This document shows, piece after piece, positions 1 through 10,999 of a stretch of DNA of 64,000 bases. The notes under the pieces are model-generated. The model saw only the letters and a program-made list of their open reading frames with translations, searched no databases and was not told the DNA's origin. The stretch is taken from positions 186,001-250,000 of the forward strand of contig NZ_LR134481.1 of NCBI RefSeq assembly GCF_900638025.1, in the 5' to 3' direction. The DNA is from Haemophilus parainfluenzae. Lineage in GTDB: Bacteria > Pseudomonadota > Gammaproteobacteria > Enterobacterales > Pasteurellaceae. Position numbers and translations under genes: made by a program. Positions within the stretch are counted from its first letter, which is position 1. Every line of letters begins with the position of its first letter.

Positions 1-118
1 CAGCGGACTCAGTAGATATTGATTGGTGAGAAGACGAAGGAGGACTCGCTATCACAGATTGTTGAATGCCAATACATGACGCTAATCCAAGTAACACAGA
101 ATGAAAACTGATTTTCAT
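1..118 (-). CDS. N-terminus of an exported protein (partial, runs off window)
   Basis: Reading right to left, an ATG at 116-118 opens a frame with no stop up to base 1 (39 codons). It begins [15 protein letters not shown], a classic signal peptide with a Lys at position 2 and a hydrophobic core, followed by a Ser/Pro-rich segment after a likely cleavage site near VIAS. A GAGG Shine-Dalgarno lies about 8 nt upstream. The cysteine in LASC could suggest a lipobox, but the hydrophobic stretch continues past it, so cleavage by signal peptidase I is equally likely. Too little is present to name the protein. The upstream region contains a Fur-box-like half site (about 231-246), so an iron-regulated surface protein is one possibility. 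Confidence 0.55.
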   Translation of the reverse strand, partial: MKISFHSVLLGLASCIGIQQSVIASPPSSSHQSISTESA

Positions 119-428
119 AATAAACCTCATTTAACTGATATTTTATCAATATAAAATACCGCTTAACGCGTAAACTTGACCTAAAACTATTTGAGAGTTT
201 CTTAGATTATACGTAAAACAAAATTGCATGTGAATGATAATGTTTACTTTTTCAAGAGAATATAACGTACTTATTAGAATGCTCATCCAAAACTTGCAAT
301 TTTGCTCAAAAAGTATAAAACTCGCAGGCTTTTTGTCTATATATACAGAGAAAAAAGTAAGCTATATTCTTAAATCGCTTTCGAGTTTAGGAATATTCTT
401 TTAGTCATTAAACATTTAGAGGAAGGTT
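119..428. promoter_or_regulatory. Divergent intergenic region upstream of rpsP and the exported protein
   Basis: About 310 bp of AT-rich DNA between two divergent genes, without a credible coding frame. It must contain the promoter of the ribosomal operon starting at 429 and that of the minus-strand gene ending at 118. A segment near 231-246 reads GAATGATAATGTTTA, which matches the AATGATAAT core of one half of a Fur box, but the second half is poor. TATAAA near 314-319 could be a -10 element; I could not pair it with a well-spaced -35. These are sequence matches only. Confidence 0.35.
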
Positions 429-674
429 ATGGTAACCATTCGTTTATCTCGTGGCGGAGCTAAAAAATGCCCATTTTATCAAATCGTAGTAACTGACAGC
501 CGTTCACCACGTGACGGTCGTTTCATTGAGCGTGTAGGTTTCTTCAATCCAATCGCACAAGGTAACGCAGAGCGTCTTCGTGTTGATCTTGAGCGTGTAA
601 ACCACTGGGTTGCTCAAGGTGCTTCACTTTCAGACCGTGTTGCAACTTTGGTAAAAGAAGCTCAAAAAGCATAA
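429..674 (+). CDS. rpsP: 30S ribosomal protein S16
   Basis: 81-residue protein beginning [10 protein letters not shown] and containing the family's conserved stretch around [18 protein letters not shown], typical full length for bacterial S16. It is a structural protein of the 30S body that assists assembly of 16S rRNA. An AGAGGAAGG Shine-Dalgarno lies just upstream of the ATG. It is the first gene of the conserved rpsP-rimM-trmD-rplS operon, with rimM following 43 nt downstream. Confidence 0.98.
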   Translation: MVTIRLSRGGAKKCPFYQIVVTDSRSPRDGRFIERVGFFNPIAQGNAERLRVDLERVNHWVAQGASLSDRVATLVKEAQKA

Positions 675-717
675 TCTCGCTTTTTGATTTAGTTCTTAAA
701 CTAAGATAGGTGAAAAT

Positions 718-1245
718 ATGGAACAACAACGTATTGAAGTTGTGGGCAAATTAGGCTCAACCTACGGTATTCGTGGGTGGTTACGTATTTATTCATCAAC
801 AGAACAAGCTGAAAGTATTTTTGATTATCAACCTTGGTTTTTAAAAATCAAAGGTGAATGGCAGCCTGCAGAATTAGAAAATTGGCGTCATCATAATCAC
901 GAAATCATCGTTAAATTAAAAGGCGTTGATGACCGTGAAGCCGCACAAATTTTAGCAAATGTTGAAATTGGTGTGGATTTATCTATATTCCCAGAACTGG
1001 AAGAAGGGGATTATTACTGGCACGATTTAATTGGTTGTTCAGTCGTAAACTTAGAAGGTTATACAATGGGAACGGTAACAGAGATGATGGAAACCGGTTC
1101 TAATGATGTGTTAGTGGTGAAAGCCAATACCAAAGATGCTTTTGGAAAACAAGAGCGGTTAATTCCGTTCTTGTATGAACAAGTAGTTAAAAGAGTCGAT
1201 CTCACCACGAAAACAATTGAAGTGGATTGGGACGCTGGTTTCTAA
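718..1245 (+). CDS. rimM: Ribosome maturation factor RimM
   Basis: 175 residues. The N-terminal RimM barrel (about residues 7-90) starts with the typical [17 protein letters not shown], and a PRC-barrel domain follows (about 96-172, with YYWHDLIGC and GSNDVLVV). RimM binds S19 and helps mature the head of the 30S subunit. Its length is normal for the family. It lies between rpsP and trmD as in most gammaproteobacteria, with a GGTGA Shine-Dalgarno a few bases upstream of the ATG. Confidence 0.97.
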   Translation: MEQQRIEVVGKLGSTYGIRGWLRIYSSTEQAESIFDYQPWFLKIKGEWQPAELENWRHHNHEIIVKLKGVDDREAAQILANVEIGVDLSIFPELEEGDYYWHDLIGCSVVNLEGYTMGTVTEMMETGSNDVLVVKANTKDAFGKQERLIPFLYEQVVKRVDLTTKTIEVDWDAGF

Positions 1246-1282
1246 TCTCAAGTATGCACAAACGTAATGTAGTAGGCTTTTT

Positions 1283-2023
1283 ATGTGGATAGGGGTGATT
1301 TCATTATTCCCCGAAATGTTTAAAGCGATTACGGAATTTGGGGTTACAGGTAGAGCTGTAAAACATAATCTTCTGCAAGTGGAATGTTGGAATCCAAGAG
1401 ATTTTACATTCGACAAGCATAAAACTGTGGATGACCGTCCTTATGGTGGTGGCCCGGGAATGCTGATGATGGTGCAACCTTTACGGGATGCGATTCATGC
1501 TGCGAAAGCAGCGGCAGGAGAAGGCGCAAAGGTGATTTACCTTTCGCCACAAGGACGTAAACTCGATCAAGGTGGCGTAACCGAGCTTGCTCAAAATCAG
1601 AAATTGATTTTGGTATGTGGACGTTACGAAGGTATTGATGAACGGTTGATTCAAACTGAAATTGATGAAGAATGGTCAATTGGTGATTACGTTCTAACAG
1701 GTGGGGAATTGCCGGCAATGACATTAATTGATGCTGTTGCGCGTTTTATTCCCGGTGTATTAGGCAAACAAGCCTCCGCAGAAGAAGATTCTTTTGCAGA
1801 CGGTTTATTAGATTGCCCGCATTACACCAGACCGGAAGTGTTAGAAGGATTAACTGTGCCATCCGTGCTGATGTCGGGACATCACGAAGAAATTCGGAAA
1901 TAGCGATTAAAACAATCGCTACAAAGAACGTGGCTCCGACGCCCTGAGCTCTTAGAAGGCCTAGCTCTGACTGACGAACAACGTAAACTGTTAAAAGAGG
2001 CGCAAGCCGAGCATAACAGTTAG
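1283..2023 (+). pseudogene. trmD: tRNA (guanine-37-N1)-methyltransferase, interrupted by an in-frame TAG
   Basis: TrmD methylates G37 next to the anticodon of a subset of tRNAs using SAM and prevents +1 frameshifting. The frame from ATG 1283 encodes a SPOUT-fold N-terminal domain with knot motifs ([24 protein letters not shown]) and stops at TAG 1901-1903 after 206 residues. Continuing in the same frame past the TAG gives [19 protein letters not shown] and so on to a TAG at 2021-2023, which is the normal TrmD C-terminus; total length would be 246, the family norm. In relatives the codon at 1901 is Trp (EIRKW or EIRRW), so a single G-to-A change made TGG into TAG. The missing 40 residues belong to the C-terminal tRNA-binding domain. 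It could be a sequencing error, a true mutation tolerated through read-through, or a hypomorphic allele. Gene identity is certain; its functional state is not. Confidence 0.85.
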
Positions 2024-2410
<387 letters not shown>

Positions 2411-2420
2411 TTTCGCAAAG

Positions 2421-2449
2421 AAAAAGGCTTGGGATCCCAAGCCTTTTTT
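2421..2449. terminator. Bidirectional rho-independent terminator between rplS and mnmA
   Basis: Perfect palindrome AAAAGGCTTGGGA/TCCCAAGCCTTTT with A-runs on one side and T-runs on the other, so it can end transcription from both converging genes. It lies 11 nt after the rplS stop and just before the mnmA stop. Confidence 0.9.
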
Positions 2450-2455
2450 GTTAGG

Positions 2456-3610
2456 TTATTTAATCCGTTCTTCGATAATCCCACCGCCCAAACAAATTTC
2501 ACCAAGGTAAAATACGGCAGATTGTCCTGGTGTGACGGCTGATTGAGGTTCATCGAAAATCACTCGAATAGTTTCATCATCAATCGGTTCAATCACACAA
2601 GGAATATCTTGTTGGCGATAACGTGTTTTAACCGTGCAACGTACTAATTCACGAATTGGCTCGCGATCAACCCAATGTAATTGGCTAGCAATCAAACCTT
2701 TTGAAAATAAACGAGGATGGTCATGCCCCTGAGCGACAATAAGCTCATTATTTTCAACATCCTTATCTACCACATACCAAGCCTCATCACCCGCATTTTT
2801 TAAACCACCAATGCCTAACCCTTTACGCTGTCCCAACGTGTGATACATCAAACCATCATGGCGACCAATAATTTCACCATCAACAGTACGAATATCACCA
2901 GGTTGAGCCGGTAAGTAACGAGCTAAGAAATCCTTAAATTTACGCTCACCAATAAAACAAATACCGGTAGAGTCTTTTTTCTTCGCCGTAATTAAGCCAA
3001 GCTCTTCAGCAATAGCGCGAACAATGGGCTTCTCAATTTCACCAACGGGGAATAAACTTTGTCCCACTTGTTTATGGCTTAAGGTATAAAGAAAATAACT
3101 TTGATCTTTATTAGCATCTAAACCACGTAATAATTTTGCATTTTCATCATCACCAGCCCTACGTACATAATGCCCTGTTGCAATGTAATGAGCACCAAGA
3201 TCTTCAGCTGCATATTCTAAAAATGCTTTAAATTTAATTTCTTTATTACACAAAATATCTGGGTTCGGCGTGCGCCCTGCTTTATATTCAGTTAAAAAAT
3301 GCTCAAATACATTATCCCAATATTCTGCAGCAAAATTAATTTTATGTAGTTTAATCCCCAACTTATCACATACAGCCTGAGCATCTGCAAGATCAGCTGC
3401 TGCAGTGCAGTAATCCGTATCATCATCTTCTTCCCAGTTTTTCATAAACAGGCCTTCCACCTGATAGCCTTGCTGTTGAAGAATAAAAGCTGACACAGAA
3501 GAATCCACTCCGCCAGACATACCACAAATGACTTTTTTTGTCGCATTTCTCGCAAGCTGTTCTTGCGTCAATTGAGGAAAGTATTGATTATAAGTATTTG
3601 AAATTAACAT
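2456..3610 (-). CDS. mnmA: tRNA-specific 2-thiouridylase MnmA
   Basis: Catalyses 2-thiolation of U34 in Lys, Glu and Gln tRNAs, taking sulfur from the TusE relay. The protein has the PP-loop SGGVDSS (about residues 32-38), the catalytic-pair regions [12 protein letters not shown] and [10 protein letters not shown], and a C-terminal beta-barrel. I place the start at the ATG at 3608-3610 ([11 protein letters not shown], 384 residues) because GGGAG lies 5-9 nt upstream and the family length fits; the open frame extends 25 codons further to 3685 without a good ribosome-binding site. It is last in the minus-strand series after nqrM and apbE, separated from nqrM by about 100 bp that contains an uptake sequence. 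Confidence 0.96.
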   Translation of the reverse strand: MLISNTYNQYFPQLTQEQLARNATKKVICGMSGGVDSSVSAFILQQQGYQVEGLFMKNWEEDDDTDYCTAAADLADAQAVCDKLGIKLHKINFAAEYWDNVFEHFLTEYKAGRTPNPDILCNKEIKFKAFLEYAAEDLGAHYIATGHYVRRAGDDENAKLLRGLDANKDQSYFLYTLSHKQVGQSLFPVGEIEKPIVRAIAEELGLITAKKKDSTGICFIGERKFKDFLARYLPAQPGDIRTVDGEIIGRHDGLMYHTLGQRKGLGIGGLKNAGDEAWYVVDKDVENNELIVAQGHDHPRLFSKGLIASQLHWVDREPIRELVRCTVKTRYRQQDIPCVIEPIDDETIRVIFDEPQSAVTPGQSAVFYLGEICLGGGIIEERIK

Positions 3611-3710
3611 AGTTCTCCCGTAACTTCGGTTAAGACGAAGCACATTGGTCATTGAATGAGAAAACGGCAAAATAATTTTGCACATAAAGTGCGGTCATTT
3701 TTGATGCAAG

Positions 3711-3971
3711 TTATTTCACTTCATAAAATTGCGAATCATCGTCTTTCTTCGCAAATTTTTGCTCATATTCGGCTTTTGCTTGTTTATCGCCCGCATCTAA
3801 TTTTGATTGAAGCGTGTCGCAAGGTTTATCACAATCACAAGCTTTGGCAATACCAAGGGTAGATAAACCACCGCAGCTGCCTTTTAAACTTTGTTTTTTG
3901 ATAATAAATCCGATAGACATCAACAATATAATTGCGACGAAAGCGATTAAAGTAAAAAATAAAGTTTGCAT
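3711..3971 (-). CDS. nqrM: Na+-NQR maturation protein NqrM (DUF539)
   Basis: 86 residues: one N-terminal membrane segment (about 3-24), then a cysteine cluster with C33, C45, C47 and C51 (SCGGLSTLG, ACDCDKPC) and a charged tail. This matches NqrM/DUF539, which is needed to deliver or build the iron centre between NqrD and NqrE in the sodium-pumping NADH dehydrogenase. It lies 2 bp from apbE and downstream of nqrA-F, the usual context for this small gene. The identification rests on the cysteine pattern and neighbourhood. Confidence 0.9.
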   Translation of the reverse strand: MQTLFFTLIAFVAIILLMSIGFIIKKQSLKGSCGGLSTLGIAKACDCDKPCDTLQSKLDAGDKQAKAEYEQKFAKKDDDSQFYEVK

Positions 3972-3973
3972 AA

Positions 3974-5014
3974 CTATTCTTTTGTTTCTGTTAATTTTTT
4001 GAAAGCAGAGGATGATTTTGTCACAAAACCATTATCTGTTTTAATGATTAAATAAACGGCAAGATTATTTTTCTCAGCCACTTCTAACGCCTTGTCTTCA
4101 CCAAGCACAAATAACCCTGTTGATAAGCCATCTGCAGTCATTGAAGTTGGTGCAAGTACCGTAATTGAGGCTAAATGATGCTGAATTGGATAACCTGTTT
4201 TCGGATCAATTTCATGAGCAAAGCGTTTACCATTTTCTTCAAAGTAAATTCGATAATCGCCAGAACTTGCCATTCCCATATTGTCTAATCCAATGACAGC
4301 TTCAACCGCTCTTTCACCTGTTGTAGTTGGTTTTTCAATTGCGATCTGCCAAGGTTTGCCTTCAATATTTTTTCCTTTCGCACGAATTTCTCCGCCGATT
4401 TCAACCATGTAATTCTGAGCATTTAATTGTTCTAACTTTTCAGCGACCAGATCAACGCCAAAGCCTTTAGCAATCGAGGACAAATCGACATAAACTTGAG
4501 GAAGTGCTTTGCTTAATGTCGGTTTGGCAGCACTCATATCGAGGGCAATTTTATCAATACCAACCCAAGCTTGGCGTTCAGCTAATTGTTCTGGTGTAGG
4601 TTGTTTTTCTGGACGTTTTTCCGGGCCAAATCCCCATAAATTAACGACAGGGCCAACAGTTACATCCAATGCACCTTCAGTCACTTTATTTAAACGAATC
4701 GCTTCGGCCAATACTTTGGCAAAATCTGCTGAAATCTCAATCGGTGTATTCACTTGGGTATTTTGATTGAAACGACTCAATTCCGAATCTTTTTTGTAAG
4801 TGGACATTTTAGCGTTCACATCTTTTAAGATAGCTTCAATTTCTTCATGCGTCTTTTCAGATGTTGCTTTCATTGAGCCTTCATCAAGGTATTTAACATG
4901 ATAAGTTGTTCCCATTGTTTTACCACTTAATGAGATAACTTTTGTTTCTTTTTCACAGGCTGCAAGACTTAATGCCATTGCCACCGCCACGATACCGCTT
5001 ATTAATTTTTTCAT
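3974..5014 (-). CDS. apbE: FAD:protein FMN transferase ApbE (lipoprotein)
   Basis: 346 residues, starting with a lipoprotein signal MKKLISGIVAVAMALSLAAC whose lipobox LAAC puts the mature protein on the periplasmic face. The body has ApbE motifs including GKTMGTTYHVKY, VDLSSIAKGFGVD and EIGGEIRAKG. ApbE moves FMN from FAD onto Thr in the SGAT motifs of NqrB and NqrC, and both targets are encoded just upstream. The gap to nqrF is 144 bp and contains an inverted pair of uptake sequences that may attenuate transcription. Confidence 0.95.
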   Translation of the reverse strand: MKKLISGIVAVAMALSLAACEKETKVISLSGKTMGTTYHVKYLDEGSMKATSEKTHEEIEAILKDVNAKMSTYKKDSELSRFNQNTQVNTPIEISADFAKVLAEAIRLNKVTEGALDVTVGPVVNLWGFGPEKRPEKQPTPEQLAERQAWVGIDKIALDMSAAKPTLSKALPQVYVDLSSIAKGFGVDLVAEKLEQLNAQNYMVEIGGEIRAKGKNIEGKPWQIAIEKPTTTGERAVEAVIGLDNMGMASSGDYRIYFEENGKRFAHEIDPKTGYPIQHHLASITVLAPTSMTADGLSTGLFVLGEDKALEVAEKNNLAVYLIIKTDNGFVTKSSSAFKKLTETKE

Positions 5015-5101
5015 CTGGATTTCCTAAATCTGTGAACTACTAGCAAACTAAACAAAATTTACCTGTAATCATAGAAAATTTTCTAAAAACACCTTAAATA
5101 T

Positions 5102-5130
5102 TGACCGCACTTCATCACAAAGTGCGGTCA
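5102..5130. repeat. Inverted pair of DNA uptake sequences, potential terminator
   Basis: Two head-to-head copies of the Haemophilus uptake core (TGACCGCACTT and AAGTGCGGTCA) separated by 7 nt form a stem of about 11 bp between nqrF and apbE. Such paired signals are known to serve as intrinsic terminators in Pasteurellaceae. The downstream T-run on the minus strand is weak, so partial termination is more likely than complete. Confidence 0.7.
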
Positions 5131-5158
5131 GTTTTGATGATGTTTTGATTAACTAAAA

Positions 5159-6394
5159 TCAACCACCGAAGTCATCTAGTAAGATGTTTTCATCTTCAAC
5201 ACCGAGGTCTTTCAACATTTTGATTACCGCAGCGTTCATCACCGGAGGTCCACACATGTAGTATTCACAATCTTCTGGTGCTTCATGATTTTTCAAGTAG
5301 TTTTCATAAAGTACGTTGTGAATAAAGCCGGTGTAACCTGTCCAGTTATCTTCTGGCAATGCATCGGAAAGTGCTACATGCCATACGAAGTTTGGATTTT
5401 CGGCTTGTAATTGGTCAAAGTCTTCTTGATAGAAGATTTCGCGTTTAGAACGTGCACCATACCAGAATGACATTTTACGTTTAGAGTGTAAACGTTTTAA
5501 TTGGTCAAAGATATGAGAACGCATTGGTGCCATACCCGCACCACCACCGATGAAGACCATTTCATTATCGGTTTCTTTCGCAAAGAATTCACCGAATGGA
5601 CCAGAAATTGTCACTTTATCACCTGGTTTTAATGACCAAATGTAAGAAGACATTTGACCTGGAGGTGCATCAGGTTGACGTGGTGGAGGCGTTGCAATAC
5701 GCACGTTAAGCATAATGATGCCTTTTTCTTCTGGGTATGAAGCCATAGAATAAGCACGGATAATATGCTCATCCACTTTAGACACATAACGCCATAAATC
5801 GTATTTATCCCAGTCTTCGTGGTATTCTTCTGGAATATCGAAATCTTTATAGTAAACCGTATGTGGATTAGCTTCGATTTGGATATAACCACCCGCACGG
5901 AAAGGAACTTCTTCACCTTCAGGAATCGCTAATTTAAGCTCTTTAATAAAGGTTGCTTTGTTATCATTAGAAATAACCGTACATTCCCATTTTTTCACAC
6001 CGAAGATTTCTTCTGGCAATTCAACATCCATACTGCCTTTTACATTGACTTGGCAAGCTAAACGATAACCTTCTTTCGCTTCACGTTTGCTGATATGAGA
6101 AAGTTCGGTTGGTAAAATTTCACCACCACCGCTTTTTACTTTGACGACACATTGGCCACAAGAACCGCCGCCACCACACGCAGAAGAAACGAAGATACCT
6201 TTACTTGCTAAAGCACCAAGTAATTTACCACCAGCTGGTAAAGTAATCGCTTTTTCAGGATCGTCATTAATAGAAATGGTGATATCACCAGAATCTACTA
6301 ATTTTGATTTAGCGAATAAAATAATCGCAACGAGCACTAAAAGGATAACCGTAAATGCCGCAACACCTAATAATAAAATTGAAGATTCGCTCAT
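5159..6394 (-). CDS. nqrF: Na+-translocating NADH:quinone reductase subunit F
   Basis: 411 residues. It has an N-terminal membrane anchor (about 5-27), a 2Fe-2S ferredoxin domain with cysteines C73, C79, C82 and C114 ([19 protein letters not shown]), then an FAD domain (RAYSMASYP) and an NADH-binding domain ([12 protein letters not shown]) ending in the conserved DDFGG tail. NqrF is the entry point where NADH is oxidised and electrons pass through FAD to the iron-sulfur centre. It is the last structural gene of nqrABCDEF, 10 bp after nqrE. Confidence 0.98.
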   Translation of the reverse strand: MSESSILLLGVAAFTVILLVLVAIILFAKSKLVDSGDITISINDDPEKAITLPAGGKLLGALASKGIFVSSACGGGGSCGQCVVKVKSGGGEILPTELSHISKREAKEGYRLACQVNVKGSMDVELPEEIFGVKKWECTVISNDNKATFIKELKLAIPEGEEVPFRAGGYIQIEANPHTVYYKDFDIPEEYHEDWDKYDLWRYVSKVDEHIIRAYSMASYPEEKGIIMLNVRIATPPPRQPDAPPGQMSSYIWSLKPGDKVTISGPFGEFFAKETDNEMVFIGGGAGMAPMRSHIFDQLKRLHSKRKMSFWYGARSKREIFYQEDFDQLQAENPNFVWHVALSDALPEDNWTGYTGFIHNVLYENYLKNHEAPEDCEYYMCGPPVMNAAVIKMLKDLGVEDENILLDDFGG

Positions 6395-6404
6395 TTATGC
6401 CTCC

Positions 6405-7001
6405 TTATAACTGAATACCAGAGAATGACATAAAGCCAAGCGCCATCAAGCCTGCAGTGATAAAGGTAATCCCTAATCCTTTTAAGCCTGCCGGTACATC
6501 GGCATATTTCATTTTCTCAGTTAAGCCTGCAAGCGCAACGATTGCTAACATCCAACCTACACCCGCACCGATACCATAAACTGCCGCTTCAGCGAAGTTG
6601 TATTCACGTTGCACGGCAAAAGATACACCACCGAAGATCGCACAGTTTACGGCGATAAGTGGAAGGAAGATACCTAATGCGTTATAAAGTGCAGGGAAGA
6701 ATTTATCTAAAGTCATTTCAAGTAATTGAACAAGACCTGCGATAATCCCGATAAAGGTAATGAAGTTTAAGAACTCAAGGCTCACACCTTCTACCAATGC
6801 GCCATCTTTTAATACGTGTTCGTATACAAATTGGTTAGCCGGTACCGCAATACCAAGTACGACAACTACTGCAACGCCAAGGCCAAAAGCCGTGGAAACT
6901 TTCTTAGAAACCGCAAGGAAAGTACACATTCCTAAAAAGAAAGAGAGCGCCATGTTTTCAATGAAGATCGCCTTCACGAATAGGCTAATATAATGTTCCA
7001 T
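6405..7001 (-). CDS. nqrE: Na+-translocating NADH:quinone reductase subunit E
   Basis: 198 residues, highly hydrophobic with about six membrane helices, beginning [21 protein letters not shown]. It contains the conserved cysteine segments [11 protein letters not shown] and AVNCAIFGG, which with NqrD hold the membrane-embedded iron centre. NqrE and NqrD are homologous, inverted-topology subunits of the sodium pump. It starts only 3 bp after the nqrD stop, indicating one transcript. Confidence 0.98.
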   Translation of the reverse strand: MEHYISLFVKAIFIENMALSFFLGMCTFLAVSKKVSTAFGLGVAVVVVLGIAVPANQFVYEHVLKDGALVEGVSLEFLNFITFIGIIAGLVQLLEMTLDKFFPALYNALGIFLPLIAVNCAIFGGVSFAVQREYNFAEAAVYGIGAGVGWMLAIVALAGLTEKMKYADVPAGLKGLGITFITAGLMALGFMSFSGIQL

Positions 7002-7004
7002 TGA

Positions 7005-7634
7005 TTATTTCTCCTGTTGCTCAGGTTTCCACGTTCTTAAACCCCAAATAACGAAGCCGATAATAAAGAACGCACTTGGTGCAAGAAGGAATAAACCGTT
7101 TGGTTGATACCAACCACCGTCTTGAATTGTTTGGAATACAGGGAAACCAAATAAACGACCAGAACCGATTAGTTCACGTAATGTGGCAACAATTAATAAG
7201 ATCGCACCATAACCTAAACCGTTACCGATACCATCAACAAAGCTTTCTAGCGGAGGTGATTTCATCGCGAATGCCTCTGCACGACCCATTACGATACAGT
7301 TTGTAATGATAAGACCGACGAATACAGAGAGCTGTTTAGATAAACCATAAGCATAAGCTTTTAATACTTGGTCAACCAAGATTACTAAAGACGCGATAAT
7401 CGCCAGTTGCACAATAATACGGATACTATTTGGAATATAGTTACGAATCAATGAAATGAACAAACTGGAAAAACCGGTTACCAAACTTACCGCAATCGCC
7501 ATAACGATCGCTGTTTGTAATTGGGTTGTTACCGCTAATGCAGAACAGATACCCAAAATTTGCAAGGCAATCGGGTTATTTTTAACAATAGGATCGAATA
7601 AAAGACCTTTTAAATTTACTTTTGCATCAGCCAT
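7005..7634 (-). CDS. nqrD: Na+-translocating NADH:quinone reductase subunit D
   Basis: 209 residues with about six membrane helices, typical of NqrD, including the conserved GICSALAVT and [14 protein letters not shown] stretches, each with the cysteine that forms the iron site shared with NqrE. Its ATG overlaps the final base of the nqrC stop codon, so translation is probably coupled. Required for sodium translocation in the NQR complex. Confidence 0.98.
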   Translation of the reverse strand: MADAKVNLKGLLFDPIVKNNPIALQILGICSALAVTTQLQTAIVMAIAVSLVTGFSSLFISLIRNYIPNSIRIIVQLAIIASLVILVDQVLKAYAYGLSKQLSVFVGLIITNCIVMGRAEAFAMKSPPLESFVDGIGNGLGYGAILLIVATLRELIGSGRLFGFPVFQTIQDGGWYQPNGLFLLAPSAFFIIGFVIWGLRTWKPEQQEK

Positions 7635-8425
7635 TATTTGATTTCTCCTGCTTTAAATTTCGCTAAGAATGGACCAAAGCCATTTTGGCTGAACCAATAA
7701 TCAAATGAACCTTGAACACCGTTACTGGTTAAAGTTGCACCTGATAAACCATCTACACCGTGCTCTTTATCTGCAGCAGAGCTACCTTTGTAGATTTTGA
7801 ATTTTTGGTTACCTTGTTCATCGAATAATTTTTTATCCACGAATTGAGCTTGCCAACGAGGATTCGCAATTTCACCACCAAGACCGGCTGTTTCACCTTG
7901 ATCATAGTAAGTAATACCTTTGATGGTATTCGCATCTGGTGCAACAGAAACAAAACCATACATGGTTGACCATAAACCACGGCCATACATTGGTAATACA
8001 ACTTGGGTTACATTGCCTTGTTCATCTTTTACAAGATAAACACGCGCTTGGTTTGCACGAACCTTAATTCCTGCTTTATCAGCCTCAGCTGGGATAGCTT
8101 GGCTTTTAGCTGGATCTTTAACGGCATCTTTAGGTTCAAATTTATTAATTTCTTCTGCTGAAGCTTGAACGTAATCACCACTTTGCAAATCCACTAAACG
8201 TGGTTCAATAAATTTGCTGTAAGTGTCTTTAATTACTGATGCATTATCTTCTTTCATTAAGCCAGCAACAGTTAAAATGTTACGTTGAACGTCGAGTGCT
8301 TTTTGTTCATCTTGTTTGGATTTTAATGCTACTGCAGCACCAGAAACCACAATAGAACACACTAAACTTAGCAACACAACAACGGTAACTGTACCGCTAA
8401 CGCTATCTTTATTAAATTTAGCCAT
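7634..8425 (-). CDS. nqrC: Na+-translocating NADH:quinone reductase subunit C
   Basis: The start is placed at ATG 8423-8425 ([11 protein letters not shown], 263 residues): GGAGAG lies upstream and this is where family members begin; the open frame runs 25 codons further inside nqrB. It has one N-terminal membrane helix (about 12-35) and a periplasmic FMN-binding domain. The covalent FMN site is [10 protein letters not shown] with the acceptor Thr near 231, loaded by ApbE from the same cluster. The gene overlaps the 3' end of nqrB by 8 bp. Confidence 0.97.
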   Translation of the reverse strand: MAKFNKDSVSGTVTVVVLLSLVCSIVVSGAAVALKSKQDEQKALDVQRNILTVAGLMKEDNASVIKDTYSKFIEPRLVDLQSGDYVQASAEEINKFEPKDAVKDPAKSQAIPAEADKAGIKVRANQARVYLVKDEQGNVTQVVLPMYGRGLWSTMYGFVSVAPDANTIKGITYYDQGETAGLGGEIANPRWQAQFVDKKLFDEQGNQKFKIYKGSSAADKEHGVDGLSGATLTSNGVQGSFDYWFSQNGFGPFLAKFKAGEIK

Positions 8426-9653
8426 TTGTTCTTGCTCTCCGACGTTTGATATTTGCTTGAACCACGATGTAGTCGAAAATTGGTGCAAATAAGTTTGCAA
8501 ATAAAATCGCTAACATCATCCCTTCTGGATAAGCTGGGTTCACTGTACGAATTAATACAGCCATCACGCCAATTAACGCACCGTACCACCATTTACCTGT
8601 GTTAGTAAATGAAGCTGATACAGGATCTGTAGCCATGAAGATCATACCAAGTGCAAAACCACCTAATACAAAGTGCCAATGCCAAGGCATTGAGAACATT
8701 TGGTTAGAATCAGAACCGATTAAGTTGAATAAGGTTGCTGTACCAATCATACCAATCATGACACCAGCCATAATGCGCCAAGAAGCAATACGGGTGAATA
8801 CAATTAATGCACCACCGATTAATAACGCAAGCGTTGAAACCTCACCCATTGAACCAGGAATATTACCGATGAATGCATCCATCCAAGTAATTGGTTGACC
8901 GGTCACGGTGTGTTGTAATGCCGCTTGACCACCTTGAGACCATTGTGAAAGTGCGGTTGCACCAGAGAAACCATCTGCCGCAGTCCATACTAAGTCACCC
9001 GAAATTTGAGCTGGGTAAGCGAAGAATAAGAATGCACGACCAGCAAGCGCAGGGTTCATAAAGTTACGACCTACACCACCGAAGATTTCTTTCGCTACCA
9101 CGATACCAAAACTGATACCAAGTGCCGCTTGCCATAATGGCAATGTTGGTGGAACGATTAACGCAAATAAAATGGTTGAAACGAACATCCCTTCATTTAC
9201 TTCATGACCACGCACCACTGAGAATAATAATTCCCAAATTGTACAGACGGTGAATACTACTAAGTAAATTGGTAAGAAGAAGATAGCCCCTAACGCCATT
9301 TTTGAACCCCAAGTTGCATTATTGGTTAAATCTAAACCTAATGAACTTGCAAGTGCATAATGCCAATCGTTAGCAATTAATTGATCTAAATTGCCTAATT
9401 GATTTAAGGCAGGGATCGCTTGGTTACCCACATTGTACATCCCGTAGAAAATCGCAGGGAACAACGCAAGGAAAACCGTAATCATCATACGTTTTGAGTC
9501 TAACGCATCACGAACGTGTGTGTTTTTGTGCGTTACCGTACCCGGTGTATAAAGCAAGGTATAAATCGATTCAAAGATCGGATAAAGCTTGCTGTATTTA
9601 CCGCCTGGTAAAAACGCGGGTTCCATTTTTTCAAAAAGATTTTTTAAACCCAT
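8418..9653 (-). CDS. nqrB: Na+-translocating NADH:quinone reductase subunit B
   Basis: 411 residues, about ten membrane helices. It carries the covalent FMN site GFSGATALS with acceptor Thr233, and NqrB also holds riboflavin and lies on the sodium path. Its N-terminus ([14 protein letters not shown]) is the normal cytoplasmic segment. The ATG is 2 bp from the nqrA stop and the gene overlaps nqrC, so the operon is tightly packed. Confidence 0.98.
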   Translation of the reverse strand: MGLKNLFEKMEPAFLPGGKYSKLYPIFESIYTLLYTPGTVTHKNTHVRDALDSKRMMITVFLALFPAIFYGMYNVGNQAIPALNQLGNLDQLIANDWHYALASSLGLDLTNNATWGSKMALGAIFFLPIYLVVFTVCTIWELLFSVVRGHEVNEGMFVSTILFALIVPPTLPLWQAALGISFGIVVAKEIFGGVGRNFMNPALAGRAFLFFAYPAQISGDLVWTAADGFSGATALSQWSQGGQAALQHTVTGQPITWMDAFIGNIPGSMGEVSTLALLIGGALIVFTRIASWRIMAGVMIGMIGTATLFNLIGSDSNQMFSMPWHWHFVLGGFALGMIFMATDPVSASFTNTGKWWYGALIGVMAVLIRTVNPAYPEGMMLAILFANLFAPIFDYIVVQANIKRRRARTNG

Positions 9654-9655
9654 TT

Positions 9656-10999
9656 TTAACCTTCCTTCTCAATCTTATCTAATACTTGACGCAAGATTGA
9701 ACCGTATTCATATTTACCCGGGCAAACGAAAGAACATAACGCTAAGTCTTCTTCATCTAATTCAAGACAACCTAACGCTTGCGCACCATCGGTATCGCCC
9801 ACGATTAAATCACGTAATAATAATGTCGGTAAAATATCCAACGGCATCACGCGCTCATAGCTACCGATTGGTACCATTGCACGCTCACCACCATTTTCTG
9901 CGGTAGTGAAGTTGAATAGTTTTTTACCAAAGTGACCCAATACGGTACGGGTAATCGAGTATTTGTTCGATTGTGGTGTGATCCAACCTAAGAACTCTTT
10001 CTCATTACCTTCTGCTATCACAGAAACTTGTAATGCATAACGACCTAAATAATCGTGAGCATCTTTTGCAGTTTGACCACAAAGCACAGAACCAGAAATC
10101 ACACGGTTATTACCGTCTTTCAATTCACCTGTCGTTAATTGAGAAAGGTTAGCACCGATTACTGTACGAACTAAACGAGGCTCTTTCACTTGCGGACCCG
10201 CAAGAGAAACAACACGTTCTACATAAAGTTCGCCCGTAGTGAATAATTTACCTACAGCAATCACATCTTGGTAATTGATGTGCCATACGCTTTTATGAAC
10301 ACCAACCGGATCGATAAAGTGAATATGTGTACCCACTAAACCAGCAGGATGAACACCACCAAAATCATGTACTTTTAGATTAGCTAAATCCACGGTTGGA
10401 ATATTACTATCACCCGCTTTACATAGATTTAATGGTTTATTTGGAAATAGACGACTTAATACGGTTAAACCATCAATAAAATCTTGATGATGAGCACTCA
10501 ACACTACTTCTGGATTGACCGCCAAAGGATTAGTATCCATGGCATTAATAAATAAGGAGGATGGTTCTGCATCCACTGCTGGTACTTTGCTAAATGGACG
10601 AGTACGCAATGCTGTCCATAAACCAGAGTCAATAAGATTTTGTTTAACTTGCTCGGAAGAAAGCGTATTGAGTTGATCTGCGTTATATTTGGCAAAAGTA
10701 ACAGACTCATTACCTTGCACATCAATAACCACAGATTGTAATACACGTTTTTCGCCACGATTAATGGCAGTGATAGTACCACTGGCTGGGGCTGTAAAAA
10801 CCACACCTGGTTTTTTCTTGTCTTCAAAAAGTACTTGGCCTTTTTTCACGACATCGCCTTCACGTACCTTCATAGAAGGACGCATACCTACATACTCTTC
10901 ACCAAGAATCGCAACTTGATTCACAGCGTTACCGCTGTGGATTACTTGTGCTGGCTTTCCCGCAATAGGAAGATCCAAGCCTTTTTTGATTGTAATCAT
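9656..10999 (-). CDS. nqrA: Na+-translocating NADH:quinone reductase subunit A
   Basis: 447 residues, soluble, starting [18 protein letters not shown], with a lipoyl-like N-terminal domain ([16 protein letters not shown]) and a C-terminal region [12 protein letters not shown] typical of NqrA. It is the cytoplasmic subunit implicated in quinone binding. First gene of nqrABCDEF-apbE-nqrM. The Shine-Dalgarno is weak (AGAAAAG well upstream), in contrast to later genes that are translationally coupled. The operon promoter should lie in the 350 bp upstream. Confidence 0.97.
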   Translation of the reverse strand: MITIKKGLDLPIAGKPAQVIHSGNAVNQVAILGEEYVGMRPSMKVREGDVVKKGQVLFEDKKKPGVVFTAPASGTITAINRGEKRVLQSVVIDVQGNESVTFAKYNADQLNTLSSEQVKQNLIDSGLWTALRTRPFSKVPAVDAEPSSLFINAMDTNPLAVNPEVVLSAHHQDFIDGLTVLSRLFPNKPLNLCKAGDSNIPTVDLANLKVHDFGGVHPAGLVGTHIHFIDPVGVHKSVWHINYQDVIAVGKLFTTGELYVERVVSLAGPQVKEPRLVRTVIGANLSQLTTGELKDGNNRVISGSVLCGQTAKDAHDYLGRYALQVSVIAEGNEKEFLGWITPQSNKYSITRTVLGHFGKKLFNFTTAENGGERAMVPIGSYERVMPLDILPTLLLRDLIVGDTDGAQALGCLELDEEDLALCSFVCPGKYEYGSILRQVLDKIEKEG

